Shown: piece after piece, positions 16,089-23,656 of the stretch
Layout: every line of letters starts with the position of its first letter
How positions within the stretch are numbered: the stretch's first letter is position 1
Source of the DNA: GCA-003244245 sp050699955
GTDB taxonomy: Bacteria; Actinomycetota; Actinomycetes; Mycobacteriales; Pseudonocardiaceae
Direction: 5' to 3'
Length of the DNA: 64,000 nt
Assembly (NCBI GenBank): GCA_050699955.1
Contig: JBOHGD010000022.1
Span: 1-64,000 of the forward strand
Made by a program: the position numbers and the translations under genes
The notes under the pieces: generated by a model
What the model was told of the DNA's origin: nothing
Seen by the model: only the letters and a program-made list of their open reading frames with translations
The model's database searches: none

Positions 16089-16600
16089 TGACCGGCTCGA
16101 TTACGTGGTCCGCGAGCTTCACGATCACCGACGCACGCTACGTCGGCGCCGAGGTGGCCACCGACCTACGGCTCCTGCACAACCTCTACGGGCGGCCGAC
16201 CTTGGCGAAGATCACCGACTTCGCCGAGGAGGTCGCGCTCCTGCTCAAGCACGGCTACCTCGACATCGTCGACTACGGGTTCCGTAACATCAAAGACAAC
16301 TCCTGGAAACTGCGGCTGCGTTATCGGGCCACAACGGGTGGAGGTCTCCTCAACAGCCGACCCGGCAGTTTTCCGCGTGACCTGCCGCTGCAGGACTACG
16401 CGTTCTACAGCTATCTATCCTACAGCACCAAGTTTCTGCTCCTGGACAGTACTGACCGAGAGCAGTTCAAGACCACGTTGCCGGTCCAGCGTGGAACCGC
16501 CGACGAGCCCACGGCGTGTTCCGGCACGACGACCGGCGGGCACGGCTATGCCCGCAACGGCGCCGGCGTACTCCGTGACGTCTACGTCTCCACCTCCTGA
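16088..16600 (+). CDS. bacterial HORMA-domain protein of CBASS
   Basis: A 170-residue protein whose ATG (16088) overlaps the cyclase stop. The N-terminal beta strand plus long helices (ITWSASFTITDARYVGAEVA, LAKITDFAEEVALLLKHGYL) and a following strand (SWKLRLRYRATTGG) match the bacterial HORMA fold. The C-terminal part (GHGYARNGAGVLRDVYV) would form the mobile safety belt. In type III CBASS, HORMA binds a closure motif peptide and then activates the CD-NTase. Only one HORMA gene is present. Identification rests on fold pattern and on its place between cyclase and TRIP13. Confidence 0.8.
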   Translation: MTGSITWSASFTITDARYVGAEVATDLRLLHNLYGRPTLAKITDFAEEVALLLKHGYLDIVDYGFRNIKDNSWKLRLRYRATTGGGLLNSRPGSFPRDLPLQDYAFYSYLSYSTKFLLLDSTDREQFKTTLPVQRGTADEPTACSGTTTGGHGYARNGAGVLRDVYVSTS

Positions 16601-16633
16601 CCAGCACAACAACGACAAAGAAAGGATGACCGT

Positions 16634-17557
16634 ATGAATGACCAGGACGATCTGTTCCACCCGGTGATCGAACTGCCCGAGCCCACTCGCCACGCCCGTT
16701 ACCGTCGCCTCGTCGGTCTTGACGAGACCAAGGACTGCCTGCGCAAGGAAGCCATGCTGCTGGCCGACCCCAACAGGCTGCAGCGCTGGGCACACGCCCA
16801 CCACGGCGACGACGTGCCCGCGCTGACCCTGTTCACCGACCGCGCCCCGCTGTTTGTCTTCGCTGGCGACGTCGGCTCGGGCAAGACGGCGCTGGCTGAG
16901 TCTTTCGGCTGCGATCTCGCCGAGACTCTCAACCTGCCGGTCTTCCTGTACCGGCTCCAGCTCGCTACCCGCGGCAGCGGCCTGGTCGGCGAGATGACCA
17001 CCCTGATCGGTGAAGCCTTTGTCCGGCTGCAAATCGAGGGCCGGTCGGCGAAGGGATCGTGCGGCGTGAGATCGGTGCTGGTGCTCGTCGTGGACGAGGC
17101 CGATGCGCTGGTGCAGTCACGCGAGGCTCAACACATGCACCATGAGGACCGTGCCGGTGTCGATGCCTTCCTCGCCAGCGTTGACAGCCTGGCCGGTGCT
17201 CGGCTTCCAGTGCTGGTGGTTCTGTGCACCAACCGCGTCGGAGCACTGGACCCGGCCATCATGCGCCGCTCCGCGGCGACCTTCACATTCACCCGGCCCA
17301 ACGATGCACAACGCCGGGCTGTGCTCGTTGACGCCCTGGCCGGCCTGAACATCCGCAGCGAAACCATCGACAAACTCGTCACGCTCACCGGCCCCGAGGC
17401 TGAGCGGCCCGGCTTCACGTTCTCGGACCTGACCCAACGTCTGGTGCCCGCAGCCGTTCTGCACGCATTTCCCGACCAGCCGATCACCGATGACCTGCTG
17501 CTCACCCAGGCCGCTGACCTCCAACCGAGCCCAGTGTTCACCGGGGACCCGATCTGA
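16634..17557 (+). CDS. TRIP13/Pch2-like AAA+ ATPase of CBASS
   Basis: A 307-residue protein with AAAGGATG ahead of the ATG at 16634. An AAA+ module shows Walker A GDVGSGKT (residues 78-85), Walker B VLVVDEADAL (about 150-159) and the segment CTNRVGALDPAIMRRSAATF containing sensor and arginine residues. In type III CBASS this hexamer pulls on the HORMA N-terminus to unfold the active complex and switch off the cyclase. It sits 33 bp after HORMA and 1 bp before the effector gene, which supports one operon. Confidence 0.88.
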   Translation: MNDQDDLFHPVIELPEPTRHARYRRLVGLDETKDCLRKEAMLLADPNRLQRWAHAHHGDDVPALTLFTDRAPLFVFAGDVGSGKTALAESFGCDLAETLNLPVFLYRLQLATRGSGLVGEMTTLIGEAFVRLQIEGRSAKGSCGVRSVLVLVVDEADALVQSREAQHMHHEDRAGVDAFLASVDSLAGARLPVLVVLCTNRVGALDPAIMRRSAATFTFTRPNDAQRRAVLVDALAGLNIRSETIDKLVTLTGPEAERPGFTFSDLTQRLVPAAVLHAFPDQPITDDLLLTQAADLQPSPVFTGDPI

Positions 17558-17558
17558 A

Positions 17559-19028
17559 ATGGGCGTCCTACCGACACCGGGACGGACCGGCGTGCGGATC
17601 GCCGGGGACATGCACCAGTGGCTCATCGTCTGGCAGGGCTGCGTCACTCTCTTGCGAGACAACGCCCTGCGTGTGCCGAACCCGGTAGTCGCGGTCGGGG
17701 TAGAAGTCGACAACGTGGGAAACCTCGACGACGTCGTGCTGCGCCGGATCGCCCCACCGCACACCTACGGCCAGGTCAAATACGCGGTCGACAGCACCAC
17801 CCCGGTCAACACGGACTACCTGCTTAGCTTCAGCAGTTCGGGTCGGCCGCCGATCCTGCGCAAGATCGCAAACACCTGGAAGATGCTGACATCCGACGGT
17901 CCCCCCGTCGAACTGAAGCTCATCAGCAACCGGCTCCCTGACCCCCGTGATCCGCTCGTCCGGTTACGCGATTCACGGACTGGATTGCTCATGCCGAAGG
18001 TTGGCCACGGGTCGGCCAACTCCAGGGTCGGACAAGCACGCGCCCAGTGGGCAGATGCCGCCGATCTCACCGAGAAGCAGTTGCTGGAACTGTTTCAGGT
18101 GCTGCAATTTGACCTCGGGCGCGATCCGGCGCAGCTTCACGAGCTGGTGAGCCTGCAGATGCTGGCCGCCGGCCTGCGCCACGACGACAATGCCGTGCAC
18201 GCCGCGTCCGACTGGGTCGCCCGCCAAGTACGCGACGGATATCGGCACCTCGACCATGCTGCGATCGAGCAGGCCGTGGACGACCTCAGCCTGCGGGCAG
18301 GTCCGGTCCGCACGATGCTGTCGGTCGCGACTCTCAAACCGGACCCCTTGGCAGCAGATGCGGACTGTGCACTCGACTGGGTGGACCGTTTCGACGGTGA
18401 CTCAGCCTTCCTCAAACGCCGACCCCAAGCACCCGCCACCTGGGACCAGCTCCAAGCCGACATCGAAAGCGTCCCCGGTCGCCTCCCCACCGGATACAGC
18501 GCCGTCCTGCTGACCGGCAGCCTGCGCCAGGCCCCCGCGTTCACACTCGGTGGTGCACTGCGAATGGTCACCAGCGTCGACATCGCGGTGAACCAACGCG
18601 GACAACTGTGGTCATCAAGCGAGCTGTACGAGGCGCCTCTCGCGCCTGCGCTCACCGAGCACCGCGTTGACCGAGGCGACGAACTGGCTGTGGCACTCGC
18701 CATAGTGACCGATCCGACCGACGATGTACTCGCATTCGTCTGCAAGCAAGAACTGCCGATCGAGCGCCTACTGGTTCTGCACCCACCCACCGGTGCCCAG
18801 GACAACGCAGTCCCGGACGCCGCAGCAGCCGTCGCGCTCGCCGTGGGAGTCCGCGACACCGTACGCCGGGCCTGCCGGAACAACCCTCGCGTCCACCTAT
18901 TCCTAGCCGGCCCCATGGGCCTGGCGCTACTGCTCGGGCACCGATGGAACCGGATAAGACCGACCGTGGTGTACGAAGACGTACAGAACGAACTGGTCTA
19001 CGAGATGGCCTTCACCCTGGACGCGTAG
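17559..19028 (+). CDS. CBASS effector: Cap4-like nuclease with SAVED domain
   Basis: A 489-residue protein from the ATG at 17559. The N-terminal part resembles the DUF4297 PD-(D/E)xK nuclease of Cap4: a GDMHQ start, acidic residues in VGVEVDN and LDDVV (about 47-60), then QVKY (Gln72, Lys74). The C-terminal part (about 300-489) is a SAVED sensor, with the late motif FLAGPMGLALLLGHRW and the closing VYEDVQNELVYEMAF. SAVED domains bind cyclic oligonucleotides and oligomerise, turning on non-specific DNA cleavage and cell death. It is the last gene of the operon. Assignment rests on domain pattern. Confidence 0.85.
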   Translation: MGVLPTPGRTGVRIAGDMHQWLIVWQGCVTLLRDNALRVPNPVVAVGVEVDNVGNLDDVVLRRIAPPHTYGQVKYAVDSTTPVNTDYLLSFSSSGRPPILRKIANTWKMLTSDGPPVELKLISNRLPDPRDPLVRLRDSRTGLLMPKVGHGSANSRVGQARAQWADAADLTEKQLLELFQVLQFDLGRDPAQLHELVSLQMLAAGLRHDDNAVHAASDWVARQVRDGYRHLDHAAIEQAVDDLSLRAGPVRTMLSVATLKPDPLAADADCALDWVDRFDGDSAFLKRRPQAPATWDQLQADIESVPGRLPTGYSAVLLTGSLRQAPAFTLGGALRMVTSVDIAVNQRGQLWSSSELYEAPLAPALTEHRVDRGDELAVALAIVTDPTDDVLAFVCKQELPIERLLVLHPPTGAQDNAVPDAAAAVALAVGVRDTVRRACRNNPRVHLFLAGPMGLALLLGHRWNRIRPTVVYEDVQNELVYEMAFTLDA

Positions 19029-19160
19029 CCAATCGATTCCGGAACTTGTGACGAGTCGCACTGGATACAAGCCTAGGTCTTCTAACCGCGCTGCGGGCAC
19101 TCTCCACGGTTCCTTACCAGCCCATACTGCCTCACCCGTGCCCGCTATATGGGACTGTGA

Positions 19161-20390
19161 TCATCGAAGCGCTGCGTCGAGGAAGACCGCGGCGTCGGGG
19201 TGGAGTTCTCCGCGGCTGACGTAGGTGTCCTTGAGGAACTTGGCTTGGCCCATCAGGTCGGCCTTGGCCCGATCGGTGAGGGTCATTTCGTCGTCGAGAA
19301 TGGTGGCGTAGGTGCGTCGCCAGGTGTGCGGGGTCATCCAGCCGAGGCCGACCTCGTCGCGGACTCGGCGCACGCTGCGGCGGACGTTGGAGGGCCAGCG
19401 GTAGGTGGGTTGTCCGTCGCGGCCGGCGGCGGCGAACACCGGCCATTCCGGGTTCTCATCGCCGTGGCGGCGGGCGCGCAGCCGGGTGGTGACCAGTTCG
19501 GGCAGGGGCACGATGCGCAGGGCGGTGGCGGTCTTGCCGCCGTGCACGGTCAGGCCCTTGCCTTTGACCGGGTAGACGTTCTGCCGCACCGCGACCACGG
19601 GCACCAGGCGCATGTCGTCGGCCGTGACGACGGGGATGCCGTCGAGGTTGAGATCCAGCCAGCGCACCGCGCACAGCTCGCCGATCCGCAGTCCGGAGCC
19701 TATGGCGAACCGGATCAGATCAGGCAGATTCCCGCCGACCGCCACCTTGTCCGCATCGACGAACGCGAACAGCAGCCGCCGCTCCTCGGGGGTCAGTCCC
19801 CGGGGTGGAGCCTTGCGGTGCCCCTTGGGGGACTCGATGCGCTCAAGCTCACGCACCGGGTTGGAGGCGATGGCCTGATGCAGCACGGCCTGCTGCAGGA
19901 CGCCGGCCACGATCGAGCGGATAGTACGCCGCGTGTTGGCCGCATACCGGACTTTCTCCGTGGTGGAGCCGTCCTCATGCTCGACGGTGCTTCGAGCCTG
20001 TTCCAGGCGACTGAAGAACGCATCGATGTGGGCGACGTCGCACTCGTGCAGCTGCAGTTCGCCGAGTTGAGGGAGTACCAGAGTGTTGAGCCAGTGCCGG
20101 TAGGTGTCGGCCGTCGAGTCCTCGCGCCGTTCCCTAATCTTCCCCATCCATATGGTCTCGGCCTCGCGGAACCGGGAATGCGGCCGAAGCAGTTCGGTCC
20201 GCTCGCCCCGACGCTGGCGCAGCTCATCCTGCAACGCCCGCTGCGCCGCCGTCCGGGATGACCCCCACCGCTCGACCTTGCGGGTGACGCCGTCGAGGTC
20301 CCGGACCCGGCAGCGGGCCACCCACTGACCGTCCCTGCGGGCTGCGGTGATCGCCCCGTGGTGCCCGAGGGGGAGCGGGGGCCGGGCCAT
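19161..20390 (-). CDS. int: tyrosine recombinase/integrase of the element
   Basis: A 409-residue protein from the ATG at 20390, with AGGAGGGG five bases upstream. The N-terminal SAM-like arm-binding domain is followed by a phage-type catalytic domain with box I Arg (GSGLRIGELCAVRW), HTWRR (the H-x-x-R of box II) and the nucleophile Tyr in KDTYVSRGE near the C-terminus. The protein is of usual length for actinobacterial ICE integrases. The gene points away from tRNA-Lys, whose 3' end lies 102 bp upstream, so the tRNA is the attachment site. Translation may be controlled by a hairpin that hides the ribosome binding site. Confidence 0.93.
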   Translation of the reverse strand: MARPPLPLGHHGAITAARRDGQWVARCRVRDLDGVTRKVERWGSSRTAAQRALQDELRQRRGERTELLRPHSRFREAETIWMGKIRERREDSTADTYRHWLNTLVLPQLGELQLHECDVAHIDAFFSRLEQARSTVEHEDGSTTEKVRYAANTRRTIRSIVAGVLQQAVLHQAIASNPVRELERIESPKGHRKAPPRGLTPEERRLLFAFVDADKVAVGGNLPDLIRFAIGSGLRIGELCAVRWLDLNLDGIPVVTADDMRLVPVVAVRQNVYPVKGKGLTVHGGKTATALRIVPLPELVTTRLRARRHGDENPEWPVFAAAGRDGQPTYRWPSNVRRSVRRVRDEVGLGWMTPHTWRRTYATILDDEMTLTDRAKADLMGQAKFLKDTYVSRGELHPDAAVFLDAALR

Positions 20391-20397
20391 GCGAACC

Positions 20398-20450
20398 CCT
20401 CCTGGAGAGAGTTTCCGCCGGGTTTCCGGTGGATTTGATCTTCCAGGAGG
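20398..20450 (-). promoter_or_regulatory. hairpin sequestering the integrase ribosome binding site
   Basis: On the minus strand CCTCCTGGA (20450-20442) pairs perfectly with TCCAGGAGG (20406-20398), and the latter contains the AGGAGG ribosome binding site of int. The loop is 35 bases and can form a small inner stem. The leader can therefore mask its own start, giving low basal integrase translation or temperature/ligand-sensitive control. Confidence 0.5.
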
Positions 20451-20491
20451 ATACCACGCATCAGAGTCAACGCTCTGACCTGCGGTGATGG

Positions 20492-20510
<19 letters not shown>
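20451..20510. other. probable element attachment site (right end)
   Basis: The boundary is inferred from the integrase next to the 3' half of tRNA-Lys. A short dyad CAGAG-N7-CTCTG-like sequence (20462-20477) lies between tRNA and integrase and could be an arm or excisionase site. I found no second copy of the tRNA 3' end in the first 2 kb, so the other junction lies outside the window. Confidence 0.5.
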
Positions 20511-20564
<54 letters not shown>

Positions 20565-20762
20565 TGGTGTCGACGCCCACCGGCGCGACGGGGAGGACGC
20601 TAGCACGGAGGTAACGCGAGGTCCGAATCAGGGCGAAGCAACCGGCTACCTCCGCCATGCGTCGGTTACAAGTACGACTCATGGGGTCGGATTGGATCCG
20701 CTCCGTCGGTCCAGTCAGGCAGACTGATGGCCGGAGCGTTGGCTGTGGATCAGGGGTTTTGG

Positions 20763-21998
20763 ATGGCGCGGGTGAGCATGCGGACGGTAGCGGGTTGTTC
20801 ACACACGGGAGGGGCGCGGGCTAGGGGAGCGCGGATCAGGAGTACCGCGATGGTGGCGGTGCTGCTCGTGTTCGGTGTGCTGCTGGCGGGTTGTGGCGGT
20901 GGTGACGCCGCAGCGTCGCCTCCGCCCGCGCCCCCGAAGCCTCCTCCGCCGGTCGCGAAGATCAGCACCGACCCGATGGATCACACCGTCAACGTCTCGC
21001 CACTGGCACCCATCACCGTGACCGCAGCGAACGGCAAGCTCGAGCAGGTCACGTTGACCGATCCCAAAGGAACCCCGGTCCCCGGGGAAGCTGCCCCGGA
21101 CGGCAGGACCTGGCAGAGCACAGCGCCCTTGGGGTACGGCGCGACCTACACGATCAACGCCACCGCCATGGGCGTCGACAACCAGACGGTGACCCGCACC
21201 ACCCGCTTCGACACCATCGCGCCGCGGACGCTGACCTACCCGTCGATGAACCCGCTGGACCGGCAGACGGTCGGCGTGGGGCAGCCGATCGCGATCTACT
21301 TCGACGAGCCGATCACGGACAAGCAGGCCGCTGAGTCCGCCATCACCGTGACCACGAACCCGAAGGTCGACGGTGCCTTCTACTGGTTCTCCAACAAGGA
21401 GGTGCACTGGCGCCCTCAGGAGTTCTGGACGCCGGGTACCCACGTCACAGCGGACATCAAGATCTTCGGCAAGGATCTCGGCAACGGGGTCTACGGCCAG
21501 GAGGACCGGACCGTCGACTTCACGATCGGTGACGCGGTCATCGCCCGCGCCGACGGTGCGACCCACCAGATGAGCGTGGCCATCAACGGTGCGGTGGTGC
21601 GCACCATGCCGATCTCCATGGGCAAGCCGGACGCCCCGAGCGCCGGCGGGGTGCACGTGGTCACCGACCGGAATCCGGTCAAGGTCATGGACTCGACCAC
21701 CTTCGGCCTCGCGCTCGACGCGGGCGGCTACATCGCCAAGGTGCAATGGGCCACCCGCATCTCCAATAGCGGCGAGTTCGTGCATTCCGCGCCGTGGTCG
21801 GTCGCCCAGCAGGGCAACAGCAACGTCAGCCATGGCTGCATCAACCTCTCACCGGAGAACGCCAAGTGGTTCTTCGACACGGTGAAGAAAGGCGACGTCG
21901 TCATCAACACCAACACCGGTGGCCCTGAGCTGAAGTCCTGGGACGGCTTCGGCGACTGGCAGGTGCCATGGGCGGAGTGGCTCGCCGGCAACAGGTGA
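20763..21998 (+). CDS. L,D-transpeptidase lipoprotein (LdtMt2-like)
   Basis: A 411-residue protein from the ATG at 20763, with AGGGG six bases upstream. A signal sequence ends in the lipobox LLAGC, so it is an outer-leaflet lipoprotein. A proline-rich spacer and two Ig-like domains (about 75-280) precede the YkuD catalytic domain with the SHGCINLS motif, whose Cys is the nucleophile. This is the layout of mycobacterial Ldt enzymes. They form 3-3 crosslinks between meso-diaminopimelate residues of peptidoglycan and attach at the cell envelope. It is the first chromosomal gene after the element. Confidence 0.92.
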   Translation: MARVSMRTVAGCSHTGGARARGARIRSTAMVAVLLVFGVLLAGCGGGDAAASPPPAPPKPPPPVAKISTDPMDHTVNVSPLAPITVTAANGKLEQVTLTDPKGTPVPGEAAPDGRTWQSTAPLGYGATYTINATAMGVDNQTVTRTTRFDTIAPRTLTYPSMNPLDRQTVGVGQPIAIYFDEPITDKQAAESAITVTTNPKVDGAFYWFSNKEVHWRPQEFWTPGTHVTADIKIFGKDLGNGVYGQEDRTVDFTIGDAVIARADGATHQMSVAINGAVVRTMPISMGKPDAPSAGGVHVVTDRNPVKVMDSTTFGLALDAGGYIAKVQWATRISNSGEFVHSAPWSVAQQGNSNVSHGCINLSPENAKWFFDTVKKGDVVINTNTGGPELKSWDGFGDWQVPWAEWLAGNR

Positions 21999-22022
21999 CC
22001 GGCGGGCAACGGGTGACCGGCT
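21987..22022. repeat. imperfect 18-bp tandem duplication at a convergent gene junction
   Basis: GGCAACAGGTGACCGGCG (21987-22004) is followed directly by GGCAACGGGTGACCGGCT (22005-22022). It spans the stop of the L,D-transpeptidase and touches the end of the convergent hydrolase gene, a simple slippage product. Confidence 0.6.
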
Positions 22023-22793
22023 TCACTCTCCGGCGGCGTGCTCGGCGAGCAGGTCGTTGACCTCCTTCGCCCGCTCCATGCTCACCAGGTGCGCCGCGTC
22101 GAGAACCATCAGCTTCGCTTCCGGAATGCCGGTGACCAGGATCCTGGCGTGCGGGTTCACCGGTGTCGCGGAGTCCTGCGCACCGCCGATCACCAGTGTC
22201 GGCACGTCGATCCGGGGGATCAGCTTGCGGGCGTCCCATGCGGCGATGGCCGCGCAGCAGGCGGCGTAGCCCTCGTCGGAGGTCCGGGCGATCATCTGGG
22301 TCACCTGGTCCACCACGCCCGGGTGCTGGGCGGCCCATTCCGGAGTGAACCAGCGCTCGACCACCTCCGGCGCGATCGAGTCCGTGCTCGCCCAACGCAC
22401 TGATGCGGCCCGCTCGTGCCACGGTCCGGAGTCCTCGAAATAGGCTGTGGTGGAGCACAACGTGAGCGACGTCAGCCGCTGCGGGGCATGCGCGCCGAGC
22501 CAGATGCCCGCCATGCCGCCCAGCGAGATCCCGCAGAACGCCACGCGCTCGATCTCCAGCCGGTCCAGCAGCGCCAGCACATCGCCACCCAGGTCCGCCA
22601 CCGTGTAGGGCCCGCTCGGAACCGGGGACCCACCGTGCCCTCGGTGGTCGTAGCGCAGCACGCGGAACCGCCCGGCGAGCGCCTCGACCTGCGGATCCCA
22701 CATGTGCAACGTGCTGCCCAGCGAGCCGGCGAGCACCAGCACCGGTGCGTCGGACGGCCCGGTGAGCTCATGATGGACCTTGACGCTGATCAT
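22023..22793 (-). CDS. alpha/beta hydrolase, 3-oxoadipate enol-lactonase-like
   Basis: A 256-residue protein from the ATG at 22793; the upstream open frame runs through tRNA-His and is not coding. It is a classic alpha/beta hydrolase: oxyanion strand LAGSLGSTLHMWD, HRGHGGSP, nucleophile elbow GISLGG, an acid after VIGGAQDSATP, and a late His in DAAHLVS. The sequence is closest in character to PcaD, which hydrolyses 3-oxoadipate enol-lactone in protocatechuate breakdown. No other pca gene is nearby, so substrate is uncertain; a general esterase is possible. Confidence 0.75.
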   Translation of the reverse strand: MISVKVHHELTGPSDAPVLVLAGSLGSTLHMWDPQVEALAGRFRVLRYDHRGHGGSPVPSGPYTVADLGGDVLALLDRLEIERVAFCGISLGGMAGIWLGAHAPQRLTSLTLCSTTAYFEDSGPWHERAASVRWASTDSIAPEVVERWFTPEWAAQHPGVVDQVTQMIARTSDEGYAACCAAIAAWDARKLIPRIDVPTLVIGGAQDSATPVNPHARILVTGIPEAKLMVLDAAHLVSMERAKEVNDLLAEHAAGE

Positions 22794-22898
22794 GCTTGTC
22801 ACCCTAATGCCGGTACTGCGGGCGCGCACAACGCCGACGGGCCCCGCACCGAGGGGACTGCTGGGCCGGGCCGGAAACTGGGGCCGACCGGAAACTGG

Positions 22899-22972
22899 GG
22901 TGAGTGACGGGATTCGAACCCGCGACATCCTGGACCACAACCAGGTGCTCTACCGACTGAGCTACACCCACC
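22899..22972 (-). tRNA. tRNA-His (anticodon GTG)
   Basis: The cloverleaf on the minus strand begins with GGTGGGTGTAGCTC and includes the extra 5' G opposite C73 typical of tRNA-His. The anticodon arm CTGGTTGTGGTCCAG shows GTG, the T arm GGGTTCGAATCCC is standard, and the acceptor stem has one G-U pair. It lies downstream of orn on the same strand. Confidence 0.95.
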
Positions 22973-23034
22973 ATGAGCTGACCAACAGCATCGTCGACCA
23001 TGGTAGCGGGCATCGGTACCCGATTTCGGCCAGG

Positions 23035-23646
23035 TCACCCTTCAGACATCTGGCCGGCGATGCCGCGGGCCGCTTCCTGGGCTTCCTCGATGCTCGGACC
23101 CGGTTGCGGCACGAACAGGGTGCGCCGGTAGTAGGCGAGCTCGCGGATCGACTCCGTGATGTCGGCCAGCGCCCGGTGTGCCAGCCCCTTGGCCGGCTGG
23201 GCGTAGTAGACCCTGGGGTACCAGCGCCGGCACAGCTCCTTGATCGACGACACGTCGACCATGCGGTAGTGCAGGTACCCCTCGAGCTCGACCATGTCCC
23301 GGGCGAGGAAGGCCCGGTCGGTGGCCACCGAGTTGCCTGCCAGCGGCGCCGAGCGGGCGTCGGGCACCCACTTACGGATATAGGCCAGCACCTGCTCCTG
23401 CGCCTCGGTGAGGCTGATGCCGGACTGCCGCGCCGCTTCGGTCAGCCCCGACTTCGCATGCATCTCGCGCACCACGTCGGGCATCGAGTCCAGAACCTCG
23501 TCGTCGGCATGGATCACGACGTCGACACCGTCGCCGAGTACTCGTAACTCGCCGTCGGTGACCAGCGCGGCAATCTCGATCAGCGCGTCCTTGCCGACAT
23601 CCAGCCCGGTCATCTCGCAGTCGATCCACACCAGACGATCGTTCAC
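23035..23646 (-). CDS. orn: oligoribonuclease
   Basis: A 203-residue protein with GTG start. It carries the DEDDh exonuclease signature of Orn: WIDCEMTGLD at the N-terminus, the middle acidic block around AGNSVATDRAFL, and HRALADI with the catalytic His and last Asp. Orn degrades 2-5 nt RNAs to mononucleotides, including pGpG from c-di-GMP breakdown, and is dimeric and cytoplasmic. Length is standard. It starts 10 bp after the end of the PH-domain gene, so it may be the last gene of that minus-strand operon. Confidence 0.95.
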   Translation of the reverse strand: MNDRLVWIDCEMTGLDVGKDALIEIAALVTDGELRVLGDGVDVVIHADDEVLDSMPDVVREMHAKSGLTEAARQSGISLTEAQEQVLAYIRKWVPDARSAPLAGNSVATDRAFLARDMVELEGYLHYRMVDVSSIKELCRRWYPRVYYAQPAKGLAHRALADITESIRELAYYRRTLFVPQPGPSIEEAQEAARGIAGQMSEG

Positions 23647-23656
23647 CCGAGCGAGC

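Noticed and set aside
22794..22940. Longer hydrolase start
   Set aside because: The frame upstream of 22793 runs through the tRNA-His gene and has no ribosome site.
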